Shown piece after piece: positions 1 to 6,926 of a stretch of 20,621 bases of DNA. How positions within the stretch are numbered: position 1 is the stretch's first letter; each line of letters begins with the position of its first letter. The stretch is taken from assembly GCA_003315675.1 (NCBI GenBank), contig NIZU01000096.1, positions 1 to 20,621 of the forward strand, given 5' to 3'. The DNA comes from Methanocorpusculum sp. MCE. GTDB taxonomy: Archaea > Halobacteriota > Methanomicrobia > Methanomicrobiales > Methanocorpusculaceae. Below the pieces are notes generated by a model, which did no database searches, had not been told where the DNA came from, and worked only from the letters and a program-made list of their open reading frames with translations. The position numbers were made by a program, and so were the translations under genes.

Positions 1-2
1 GT

Positions 3-404
3 GAGGGGAGGGGATTATACAGCACGACTCCGGAACATATGCCTCCTGATCACCAAAAATATCTGACGTGGAATGGTGATCGTTTCAGAAAATGGGGCCG
101 ACATATTGGAGAGAATACATGTAATGGTGTTGATTTCTTTCTTACCAATCCAAAGATTGAACAACAGGGATACAAAGCCTGTATGGCTTTGCTGAAGCTT
201 TCTGATAAGTATTCCCAGAAAAAACTTGAGGAGGCGTGTAAACGTGTTCTATCTTACACCGGAAAACCAAGTCTGAAAGGCGTGCAGGCTGTTTTGAAAA
301 GCGGGATAATAGGGTTGAAATCAGTTGATATGCCGGATAAACCGGTTACGTCGAAGTATGGGATTACGCGCGGTCCGCATTATTATCAGAGGAATGATGA
401 CTGA
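3..404 (+). CDS. istA: IS21-family transposase IstA, C-terminal part (5' end outside window)
   Basis: The frame is open from the first bases of the window, so this is the C-terminal ~133 residues of a longer protein; the ATG at 39 is internal. The segment GDRFRKWGRHIGENT followed by KIEQQGYKACMALLKLSDKYS is the conserved C-terminal tail of IstA, the DDE transposase of IS21 elements, which acts on the element ends. The catalytic domain lies outside the window. The TGA stop (402-404) overlaps the ATG of istB, as expected for coupled translation of the pair. Family assignment is by eye and firm; whether the whole element is active cannot be judged here. Confidence 0.85.
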   Translation, partial: EGRGLYSTTPEHMPPDHQKYLTWNGDRFRKWGRHIGENTCNGVDFFLTNPKIEQQGYKACMALLKLSDKYSQKKLEEACKRVLSYTGKPSLKGVQAVLKSGIIGLKSVDMPDKPVTSKYGITRGPHYYQRNDD

Positions 405-1144
405 TGCTTACTGAAGAGACCATAACCAAACTCAATGAACTCCGATTGTATCAGATGGCAGAAGTATTTCGTAAATTCCAGGTGGATGCAAATTCTTCGG
501 CACTTTCCTTTGAAGAACGTCTCGGAATTATGGTTGATCAGGAGTGGTCAGTTCGCAAGAGTAAGAAATTGTCACGCCTCTGTAAGTCGGCTGGCTATGT
601 TTTTCCCCATGCATGTATCGAAGATATCAGGTATGATTCCACGCGCCGTCTGGATAAGACGATGATTGCAAAGTTGTCAGCATGTACGTTTATCCAAAAG
701 GCAGATAATGTAATCATTCTCGGGGCTACAGGAACAGGGAAGAGTTATCTGAGTTGTGCGATCGGGATAGCTGCCAATCGTAATTTTTATACGGTGAAAT
801 ACATAAGACTTCCTGACCTGTTTTCTGATCTGGCAGTTGCCAGAGCCGAAGGGACGTATAAGCAGGTTATTCGTGAGTTTCAGAGTGTAAGACTTTTGAT
901 TTTGGATGAGTGGCTGCTCTTTCCTTTAACAGCAACGGAAGCACGGGATGTGCTGGAGATTGTTGAGGCGAGATATGATCGAGGGTCAACTGTTTTCTGT
1001 TCACAGTTTCAGGTCGAGGGGTGGTATGAAAAAATTGGGGAGGCGACATTTGCCGATGCAATTTGTGATAGGGTCGTTCATAATGCTTATACGATTGTTC
1101 TTGAGGGGGAGTCTATGAGAAAGATTCTGGGAGTAAAGAAGTAA
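404..1144 (+). CDS. istB: IS21-family helper ATPase IstB
   Basis: This 246-residue protein is an AAA+ ATPase of the IstB/DnaC type, which in IS21 elements helps IstA choose and capture target DNA. The Walker A motif GATGTGKS is near residues 106-113 and Walker B LLILDEW near 164-170, followed by a conserved region ending in the typical ...GESMRK tail. Length matches the usual ~250 residues. The start codon overlaps the istA stop (TGATG), which fixes the start. No frameshift or premature stop is seen, so the gene looks intact. It reads in the same direction as istA, and the element's end repeats follow 55 bp downstream. Confidence 0.92.
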   Translation: MLTEETITKLNELRLYQMAEVFRKFQVDANSSALSFEERLGIMVDQEWSVRKSKKLSRLCKSAGYVFPHACIEDIRYDSTRRLDKTMIAKLSACTFIQKADNVIILGATGTGKSYLSCAIGIAANRNFYTVKYIRLPDLFSDLAVARAEGTYKQVIREFQSVRLLILDEWLLFPLTATEARDVLEIVEARYDRGSTVFCSQFQVEGWYEKIGEATFADAICDRVVHNAYTIVLEGESMRKILGVKK

Positions 1145-1198
1145 TAAGTGGAATTATTCCCACGTTCTATTTTTCATACGGATATGAGGGTATGCCAT

Positions 1199-1262
1199 GT
1201 GCGGAATTCTTGTATCATTTCAGCGGACTTGTTGTGTCATGGTGAGCGGAATGGGTGTGTCA
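1199..1262 (+). repeat. Triple 19-bp direct repeat at the IS21 right end
   Basis: Three copies lie at 1199-1217, 1221-1239 and 1244-1262, spaced 22 and 23 bp. Each has the core GCGGA near its start and ends in TCA. The second and third copies agree at 15 of 19 positions, and the first and third at 14 of 19. Multiple subterminal repeats are known at IS21 ends and are thought to bind IstA. The last copy ends in GTGTCA, which I take as the element's tip. Confidence 0.65.
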
Positions 1263-1601
1263 TATGGGACGTAATATTCATGCAACGAACTCTTTCATTT
1301 TTTTCTTTCCCGTTCTTCTCTTTGAAGAACGCTTTTTCACATACCTAACCCAGCATGACGGCACATTCGTTCGTGCATGGATCGTTCAATGCATTTTCCC
1401 GGGAAGATCCCGCGATGTTCTATAATAGTTCTCCAGCCTTAACTTACTTCGTGCCGCAGGAGGGTTACGAGACAAAGCATGTTAACAGCAGTCAGCAGCT
1501 CACCGTAAGCGGCATATGTATACTTTCCATGTGTTCGCATTCATTTTTGGAAGTATTCTGAGAATATGAGAGGTAAATAGACACAATTATAAATATAATA
1601 T
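1263..1601. other. Intergenic stretch without a recognisable gene
   Basis: About 340 bp between the IS21 end and the acidic small protein. Short open frames exist on the plus strand, but none has a recognisable product or a convincing ribosome site. An AT-rich run at 1586-1602 looks like a TATA-type sequence but has no gene in a suitable position. It may be the relic of a gene disrupted by the IS21 element; I see no clear homology. Confidence 0.4.
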
Positions 1602-1605
1602 CTGC

Positions 1606-1623
1606 TCCTGAAATAAATCAGGG
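1606..1623 (-). terminator. Possible hairpin at the end of the acidic protein gene
   Basis: CCTGA (1607-1611) and TCAGG (1618-1622) are perfectly complementary with a 6-base loop. The stop codon lies in the stem, and AT-rich DNA follows in the minus direction. The hairpin is short, so a terminator role is only a guess. Confidence 0.25.
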
Positions 1624-1902
1624 GTATTTATTGTCTTTTGGACGGATGTGCTTTTCCACGCCGTTTGCGATATACACATACCTGTATCCCTGCCATTCAC
1701 CATTCGGTTTTTTCACGTCGGTGAGCGTTTCCATGGCTTCAAGGCCATCTTCATCATAGCATTCCAGGTCAAGGGTATCCTCCACCTCACCGGTCTCGGT
1801 GTTGTACCGCTCCCATGTGACAACATTTTCCTCATCATATTCATCAGCCTCATCGGCTTCGGGATGTTGTTTGGCATCGGATTTCTTAAACAGATTAAAC
1901 AT
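1618..1902 (-). CDS. Small acidic protein of unknown function
   Basis: The 94-residue product is strongly acidic. It has a short basic start (MFNLFKKSD), an Asp/Glu-rich stretch near residues 15-27, and a C-terminal half rich in Tyr, Val and Lys. There is no signal peptide, membrane segment or cysteine cluster. I chose the ATG at 1902 because GGAG (1913-1916) lies 10 bases upstream; an in-frame ATG 18 bases earlier lacks this. I do not recognise a family. The opposite strand is also open here, but its product is a poor candidate. It lies upstream of an intergenic stretch and transcribes in the same direction as cbiM. Confidence 0.6.
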   Translation of the reverse strand: MFNLFKKSDAKQHPEADEADEYDEENVVTWERYNTETGEVEDTLDLECYDEDGLEAMETLTDVKKPNGEWQGYRYVYIANGVEKHIRPKDNKYP

Positions 1903-1981
1903 AATGATACATCTCCACAAAAGATTGAATAATTTTCCTGATTTTTCTCACGATTAGAAAGGATCTCATCCCAAAACCGCT

Positions 1982-2677
1982 TTATGCCTGTTCGCTCTGG
2001 ATTTTTTTGACCTCTTCGTCGGAGATGACTCCGAGTTTCTGCAAAATCTCCGGATTTATGCGGGCGATATACGTCGCGATAAGACCGCTGATGATTCCCT
2101 CAATGATTGAGAGCGGGATCTGAAATACGGCAAAAACGGCGGCTGCCGCAATAAATGCCGTGAGAACACTGCCCTCGACCGGATATACCAGCGCTATCTG
2201 CAGAGAGGTTATGAGATAGGTCACGCAGTTGGCGGCAACCGCCGCACAGAAAACCGCAGGCCCAAGAGGGACCCGGCCGGTTTTTCTGAGGCCCGTAAAA
2301 ACGAGCTATGCAGCCAACGGCCCCATAATCGCCATGGAAAAAGCGGTGGCCCCAAGCGTGGTCAACCCGCCGTGTCCAAGCAGAAGCGCCTGAAACACCA
2401 GAATGATCAGACCAAGAACCGAAGTGACGGCCGGTCCGAAAAACGAGGCCGAGAGGCCCGTCCCCGTCGGGTGGGAACAACTTCCGGTCGGCGACGGGAT
2501 ATCCACTAAGGAAACCACGAATATGAATGCTCCGCAAACTGCCATAAAAGGAAGGACACGCCTATCCTTATTGATCATTTTCGTTATTTTCCACATACCA
2601 TAGATGAGAAACGGAGCTGACAGCACGGCCCAGATAACACACCAGCCAATGGGGAGAAACCCATCAATAAAGTGCAT
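1982..2677 (-). pseudogene. cbiM: Cobalt ECF-transporter component CbiM, interrupted by one in-frame TAG
   Basis: CbiM is the substrate-specific membrane subunit of cobalt ECF/ABC importers; methanogens need cobalt for cobamides. The start MHFIDGFLP matches the family N-terminus, where His2 helps bind the metal. Further conserved parts are SPTGSCSHPTGTGLSASFFG (about 62-81) and LGHGGLTTLGATAFSMAIMG (about 100-119). Codon 124 is TAG (2306-2308). The reading frame then continues without any shift through the family's C-terminal membrane helices to a TAA at 1982, giving 231 codons, about the usual length. A Tyr or Trp is common where the TAG sits, so a single base change could explain it. No cbiN, cbiQ or cbiO is adjacent. 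It may be a recent nonsense allele, a read-through gene or a sequence error. Confidence 0.85.
2306..2308 (-). other. In-frame amber codon in cbiM
   Basis: The TAG lies between MGPLAA and LVFTGLRK. The flanking halves are in the same frame and together make a full-length CbiM, so the gene carries one lesion only. Confidence 0.9.
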
Positions 2678-2844
2678 AACCAAACATTGCCGCGGAGAGT
2701 GTATGAAGATTGTCCTCGCGGTAAAAAAGGACGGCAGATGCGGCCGAAACCTCCGCAAAAGAGGAAGAATATACAGATACGTGCGCAGATCAGAGATATT
2801 GAAGCAATGCAAAAAAGAATGGAGGGGATTTTTCGGGTGGAATG

Positions 2845-3795
2845 TTACCGGTCGAGCAGGGTTCTCGAGACGATGTACTCGCCGTGGGCTTCACGGGTCG
2901 TTCCGACGATAAGCCAGGTCTGATTCCCGTGCTCTTCAACGACGCCTTTTGCTTCCAGCGTCTCACCGGTGAAACACTGACCGCAGTAGGTATGCGTAAA
3001 CGAGAGGACCATGTCGATCTCTTCGTGGTCGACTGTGTAGATACCCGGCGAATCGAATGCCAGACTTGCATCGGTGACCTTCGCTTCGATCGTCATCACG
3101 CCCGTTTTTTCGCCGAGCGTGATCGGCGGGACGGAATGGATGTTGTCATATCCTCTCGAGTAGAGCAGATCGAAGTAGGTCCCTTCGAACTCGCCGCGAT
3201 TGAACTTTCTGCTCTCGTGCAGAACGAAATCATCGAAACTGATATCGGGGACCCGTTTTCGATACACCTTCTGCCACATCTCTTCGCTCATCGCAGGGAT
3301 CTTTCCCGCCTTCACCGCGGCCATCAGCTGCTCGCGGGCCAAAAACCATGCCGAGCCGTACACGACCATGTCGATGTCGGACGCAGAATTTTCAAGACCC
3401 GCAAGAAGGGATCCCGTGCATCCGTAGCTCATCGGCGGCAGATCGAAGTGGGAGAAAAGCCGGGCAACTCTGGCGTTTCTCGCCGCGATTCCTGCTGCTT
3501 CTTCCTCGGGCTTCAGCACACGGACGATGTCGGAAAGCGGGACGCGGTGGACCAGATCGAGGTATTCGGGTTTGTGTTCCTTGACCCAGGCGAATGCGTC
3601 GGCAAAATCGTATTTCTTGTATCTGATTCCTGACGGCGCCGTTCTGTCCCCGTCTTGTGTTGGGACATAACGCAGCACGCACTCGGCGCGGGAATCGTTT
3701 TCATACCCCGAGACGGCGTAAAGACTCCCGTCTTCGGTCATAACAAAATCACGTAAACGAATCGGTTTCATAAAAATGCGTGGCTCTTTTTTCAT
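2845..3795 (-). CDS. Predicted nucleotidyltransferase (COG2413-like, pol-beta fold)
   Basis: The 316-residue protein contains the nucleotidyltransferase signature GCTGSLLAGLENSASDID near residues 125-142. The GS pair and the two aspartates of DID (D140, D142) would bind the metal and nucleotide. N- and C-terminal parts flank this domain, and the C-terminal ~60 residues have a beta-rich look (VEEHGNQTWLIVGTTREAHG). It resembles the archaeal predicted nucleotidyltransferases of COG2413, whose substrate is unknown. No partner toxin or antitoxin gene is adjacent, so a MNT/HEPN-type role is not supported. The start at 3795 has GAGG upstream but at wide spacing. An ATG at 3771 (MKPIRLRD) would fit a leaderless transcript from the TATA-like GTAGTATAG just upstream, so the true start could be either. 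Confidence 0.75.
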   Translation of the reverse strand: MKKEPRIFMKPIRLRDFVMTEDGSLYAVSGYENDSRAECVLRYVPTQDGDRTAPSGIRYKKYDFADAFAWVKEHKPEYLDLVHRVPLSDIVRVLKPEEEAAGIAARNARVARLFSHFDLPPMSYGCTGSLLAGLENSASDIDMVVYGSAWFLAREQLMAAVKAGKIPAMSEEMWQKVYRKRVPDISFDDFVLHESRKFNRGEFEGTYFDLLYSRGYDNIHSVPPITLGEKTGVMTIEAKVTDASLAFDSPGIYTVDHEEIDMVLSFTHTYCGQCFTGETLEAKGVVEEHGNQTWLIVGTTREAHGEYIVSRTLLDR

Positions 3796-3926
3796 CTATA
3801 CTACTATCCTCTTTTAGAGCAGGATGCATACACCCAAATCCACGTAGGGAAAGTTTGTCTCCATTCTTTGGCATTTTTCTGTATAACATGTTTCATTCAC
3901 CTGTTTTTCGATGCTTATCTATAATT
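3796..3926. other. AT-rich spacer between core-like and acquired-looking DNA
   Basis: No gene is seen. Base composition changes here from GC-balanced to AT-rich, and it stays AT-rich through about 5600. Confidence 0.4.
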
Positions 3927-4694
3927 TCAGCTATTAGACTCTATTATTTCTTTTAGAGTCACATGTTCATTTTTAAACCGGGAATCGGGATTCTTCTCGA
4001 ATTTTAGTTTAATTGCTTTCTTCGGACAGAGATTAATACAGGAAAGACAAAATTCACACGTATATCCATGAATAGGTTTACTGTTTGCATGCTCTTTGTC
4101 AATAGAAATATTATCTCGTGGACACACCTAGATACATGTCCCGCAATTATTGCAGTCATCATTAATAGAGAATTTTTTTGGTGAATTATACTCAGGAAGT
4201 AGCTTTGTCACTTGTTGAAATCCACTCGTTAAAATGGCGTCTAATACAGAACCTTTATTGATATATTCCTTACTTTCAGAAATATCCTTTATTAAGATGC
4301 GCAAATTTTCTTCTATGTTCTTCTGCTTTTTTTTCTGATCTTCAACGTCAAAAATCGGCAGATAATTATCAACCATTAGCAGGCTGTTTGCATAGTGTAT
4401 AAATATGCCATTCTTTTTTGCGTAGTTTGTGAACCAGCCAACCCCATTTGCTATCATATTGCCGTATGTTAAAATAGCAAAGATATACGGACTTTCCAGT
4501 GTCACCTTCTCTACAAATTCACGTACAATTTTCGGAGCAACTAATCCATAACAGGGGAATATGATGCCAATTTTCTCATCATTATAGCGCAATTCATTAC
4601 TTCTTAGCACCTTTGGTATGGAATAGAGCTCTCCTTCAAATCTTTTAGCAACATATAAACTGTTTCCAGTGCCCGTAAAATAAAATATTTTCAT
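3927..4694 (-). pseudogene. EFR1-type flavodoxin/ferredoxin fusion, interrupted by one in-frame TAG
   Basis: The N-terminus MKIFYFTGTGNS is the flavodoxin-like FMN phosphate loop of EFR1 family proteins. The C-terminal third carries two 4Fe-4S motifs: CNNCGTC...CP (about 181-192) and CEFCLSCINLCP (213-224). Such proteins are presumed cytoplasmic electron carriers or oxidoreductases. Codon 189 is TAG (4128-4130), exactly at a free position inside the CxxCxxCxxxCP motif. The frame continues without shift for 66 more codons to a TGA, so total length (255 codons) is normal. Lys or Gln is common at that position, so AAG or CAG to TAG is one base change. The ATG at 4694 is preceded by GGGAG at 6-base spacing. 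The gene is AT-rich compared with its neighbours and was probably acquired. Confidence 0.85.
4128..4130 (-). other. In-frame amber codon inside a 4Fe-4S motif
   Basis: The TAG lies between CGTCI and VCPRD. All four cysteines of this cluster are intact and correctly spaced when the TAG is counted as one residue. Confidence 0.9.
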
Positions 4695-4700
4695 GATAAA

Positions 4701-4706
4701 CTCCCT
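4701..4706 (-). promoter_or_regulatory. Ribosome binding site of the EFR1 gene
   Basis: The minus strand reads AAGGGAG ending 6 bases before the ATG at 4694. It decides the start against a TTG 18 bases upstream. Confidence 0.6.
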
Positions 4707-4745
4707 TAACAAGTATGTTTAGGTTATTCATTCGATTCAGAAAAA

Positions 4746-4829
4746 TGCGAGGGGTGGGATTCGAACCCATGAACTACTGAAGACCAGATCTTAAGTCTGG
4801 CGCCGTTGGCCTGGCTTGGCTACCCTCGC
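4746..4829 (-). tRNA. tRNA-Leu (anticodon UAA)
   Basis: On the minus strand the acceptor arms GCGAGGG and CCCTCGC pair, followed by a discriminator A. The anticodon stem CCAGA/TCTGG encloses the loop CTTAAGA, giving anticodon TAA, which reads UUA leucine codons. The T arm contains GGTTCGAATCC. A long variable arm is present, as expected for leucine tRNA. No CCA is encoded. The 3' end faces the AT-rich EFR1 gene, but I found no copy of the tRNA 3' end that would mark an integration site. Confidence 0.93.
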
Positions 4830-5018
4830 CTACCCTATTACATTTGATGCTCTTACATAAAAAAGAGAGCGGAAATACATCCGCGGATTGATCCCTGCAT
4901 CACATGACATTTATACCGTGTCCAAAGCAAAAGAAAGATTCAACCATTCAAACTCCTATACTATCAAAAGAGTGATGGCGAAACGGACGCTACCTAAACG
5001 AAGTCAAGGAAAATACAA

Positions 5019-5593
5019 ATGACCAAAAGACCCGTTTTAGATAACCATTTAGACAGCAAAACATTTCGCGAGTTCTATTACTTGAAAGAAGAGTGATAGA
5101 CTTTTGCAGAAAATATCGTCTACTTGCCTCTGGCGGCAAAATAGAAATAACGGACACAATTGCTTATTTTCTTGATACAGGCAAAGTATTGTCTGCATCC
5201 CCAGCAAAGAAATGAGCCGCAGTAATGTCAAATATTTGCGAAGATACAATAATTGAATCAGGTTTTGTTTGTTCTGAAAAACACAGAGCGTTTTTCAAAG
5301 AGCATATTGGAAAGAGTTTTTCTTTCAATGTCACTTTTCAGAAATGGCTAAAAAGCAATGAGGGTAGAACGTATAAAGAAGCAATTACCGCTTATTTTGA
5401 CATTATGGAAGAGAAGAAAAAAGGAGAAACTGTCATTGATAAGCAGTTCGAGTACAATACCTATATCCGTGATTTTTTTGCAGACAACAAAGGAAAAACC
5501 TTAGAAGAAGCCATTATATGTTGGAAATACAAAAAGCAGTTACCAGGTCACAACCGTTATGAAAGGTCAGACCTTGGATCATTGGATGGATAA
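5019..5593 (+). pseudogene. SAP/DUF6434-domain protein, degraded
   Basis: Three pieces in two frames make one protein of a known bacterial-type family. The first runs from ATG 5019 (MTKRPVLD...FYYLKEE) to a TGA at 5094. Moving to the second frame at about 5093 gives IDFCRKYRLLASGGKIEITD, the SAP-like helix-extension-helix, which continues to an in-frame TGA at 5213. The third piece (from about 5216, with an ATG at 5225) carries the DUF6434 domain: CSEKHRAFFKEHIGKSFSFN and, later, QFEYNTYIRDFFADNKGKTL and LPGHNRYE. One missing base near 5093 and one CGA/AGA-to-TGA change would explain both lesions. The distal piece alone (5225-5593, 122 residues) could still be translated. SAP domains usually bind nucleic acid. 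The AT-rich composition suggests transfer. Confidence 0.8.
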
Positions 5594-5620
5594 CTTTGCG
5601 TTTGTCGAGATGATTGTACC

Positions 5621-6493
5621 ATGCACTATGTAAAATCCAAGGGTATCTTATCGGCAAATAACGGGATGAACCTCTACCGCTGGTGTTCCCACGGATGTAT
5701 CTATTGTGATTCGAGAAGCAGGTGCTATCATATCGACCACGCGTTTGAAGACATCGAAGTCAAGGAAAATGCGGTCGAATTATTAAACGAAACCCTGAAA
5801 CGCAAACGGAAAAAATGCATGATAGGTACCGGGTCTATGACGGACCCCTATATTCCGCTTGAACTGGAGCTTGAACATACGAGAAAAGCCTTGTCTTTGA
5901 TATATCAATACGGTTTTGGATGTACGCTTATAACAAAATCGAACCTCGTTTTGCGGGATATGGACCTGCTGAAAAAAATACACGACAATACGAAATGCGT
6001 TGTCCAGATGACGCTGACCACCTTCGATGAAGACCTCTGCAGGAAAATCGAGCCGAACGTAAGCACAACAAGGGAACGCTTCGAAGTACTGAAACAACTG
6101 CGGGATGCGGGAATACCCACGGTTGTATGGATTTGTCCGATTCTGCCGTTTATCAATGATACGAAAGAAAACATCGAAGGAATTTTGGATTACTGCATAG
6201 AAGCAAAAGTGTACGGCGTTCTCTGCTTCGGCATGGGACTGACGCTTCGCGAGGGAAACAGGGAATACTTTTACCAACAGCTGGATAGGCTGTTTCCGCA
6301 CATGAAAGAGAAGTATATCCAGATGTACGGGGAAAGTTACGGAATAGAGAGTCCAAAAAGCTCGGAACTCATGAGATTATTTCATGAAACATGCGAACAA
6401 AACGGCATCGTCCATGACAACAACCGGATATTTGAATATCTGAACACGTTTGAAGAAAAACACCGCGACAGACAGATGAGCCTGTTCGAGTAA
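5621..6493 (+). CDS. SPL-family radical SAM protein
   Basis: The 290-residue protein has the radical-SAM cluster motif CSHGCIYC, with Cys22, Cys26 and Cys29 binding a 4Fe-4S cluster that cleaves S-adenosylmethionine. The spacing and context (RWCSHGCIYCDSR, then GTGSMTDPYIPLE) match the spore-photoproduct-lyase-like SPL family (COG1533). Most members are not true photoproduct lyases and have unknown substrates. No extra cysteine cluster is apparent in the C-terminal part. The gene follows the degraded SAP/DUF6434 gene by 27 bp on the same strand, so the two may have arrived together. The reading frame is intact. No strong ribosome site is seen; GAGATG lies about 10 bases upstream. Confidence 0.85.
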   Translation: MHYVKSKGILSANNGMNLYRWCSHGCIYCDSRSRCYHIDHAFEDIEVKENAVELLNETLKRKRKKCMIGTGSMTDPYIPLELELEHTRKALSLIYQYGFGCTLITKSNLVLRDMDLLKKIHDNTKCVVQMTLTTFDEDLCRKIEPNVSTTRERFEVLKQLRDAGIPTVVWICPILPFINDTKENIEGILDYCIEAKVYGVLCFGMGLTLREGNREYFYQQLDRLFPHMKEKYIQMYGESYGIESPKSSELMRLFHETCEQNGIVHDNNRIFEYLNTFEEKHRDRQMSLFE

Positions 6494-6814
6494 GGGAAAG
6501 ATAATCAAACCTGAATTTGGTAGTTGGCAAATATACTTTTCCCACATCTCATTCCCCTTTTCTGATTATGTGTGCGGGAGGGCGACTCCGGCGACTCCGC
6601 GCCGGGTCACAAACCTTCGGTTTGCTCAAGGCTCGCGTCGCTTTCGTTTTCCTCGCCTGTCCCCTCCAGCACCCCCCCCCATCTGATGATTGGACGAATT
6701 TGAAATCCCGATCTCGAACAGATTGCTGATGAAAATTCGGAAATCTACAAATACTTTCCAGACCGACATGTCTGGAGAAGATAGTGCAGACCGCATGTGT
6801 CTTTTCGTTCGCCA
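6494..6814. other. Intergenic stretch with GC-rich block, C9 run and hairpin
   Basis: No convincing gene. It contains a doubled GCGACTCC (about 6582-6599), a small hairpin AAACC-TTC-GGTTT, a run of nine C (6672-6680), and a perfect hairpin CCAGAC/GTCTGG (6758-6775, loop 6). A short minus-strand open frame spans it, but its product is low-complexity and basic. The GC-rich block differs sharply from the AT-rich genes to its left. Confidence 0.4.
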
Positions 6815-6887
6815 ACTCCTGTAGTGTAGTGGTCAATCATTCCGGCCTTTGGAGCCGGAGACGGTGGTTCGAGTCCGCCCAGGAGTA
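6815..6887 (+). tRNA. tRNA-Gln (anticodon UUG)
   Basis: Acceptor arms ACTCCTG and CAGGAGT pair, followed by a discriminator A. The anticodon stem CCGGC/GCCGG encloses the loop CTTTGGA, giving anticodon TTG for CAA glutamine codons. The T arm contains GGTTCGAGTCC. The length is 73 bases without an encoded CCA. It is convergent with the Cache-domain lipoprotein gene. Confidence 0.92.
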
Positions 6888-6926
6888 TCTGATTTTTTTT
6901 CCACAGACCTTTTTTCCGTAATGCCG

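Larger units (their letters stand above)
1..1262 (+). mobile_element. IS21-family insertion sequence, right part
   Basis: The stretch holds the end of an IstA-type transposase, a complete IstB-type ATPase starting in the stop codon of istA, and then three related 19-bp direct repeats ending in TGTGTCA. IS21-family elements have this istA-istB order, overlapping reading frames, ends of the form TG...CA and several repeats near each end. The left end and most of istA lie outside the window. The right boundary at 1262 is inferred from the last repeat; the target duplication cannot be checked without the left end. Confidence 0.8.

Noticed and set aside
1648..1932. Plus-strand open frame opposite the acidic protein
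   Set aside because: The product is a hydrophobic mix with no motif, whereas the minus frame has a ribosome site and a coherent acidic composition.
2678..2844. Possible cobalamin or cobalt riboswitch before cbiM
   Set aside because: No conserved B12-box-like sequence or matching stems were found, and such switches are rare in archaea.
2842..3633. Plus-strand open frame of 263 codons opposite the nucleotidyltransferase
   Set aside because: It mirrors a gene with clear catalytic motifs, and the product has a shadow-like Arg/Asp composition.
6549..6836. Minus-strand open frame in the intergenic GC-rich block
   Set aside because: It overlaps the 5' end of tRNA-Gln, is low-complexity and basic, and has no ribosome site.
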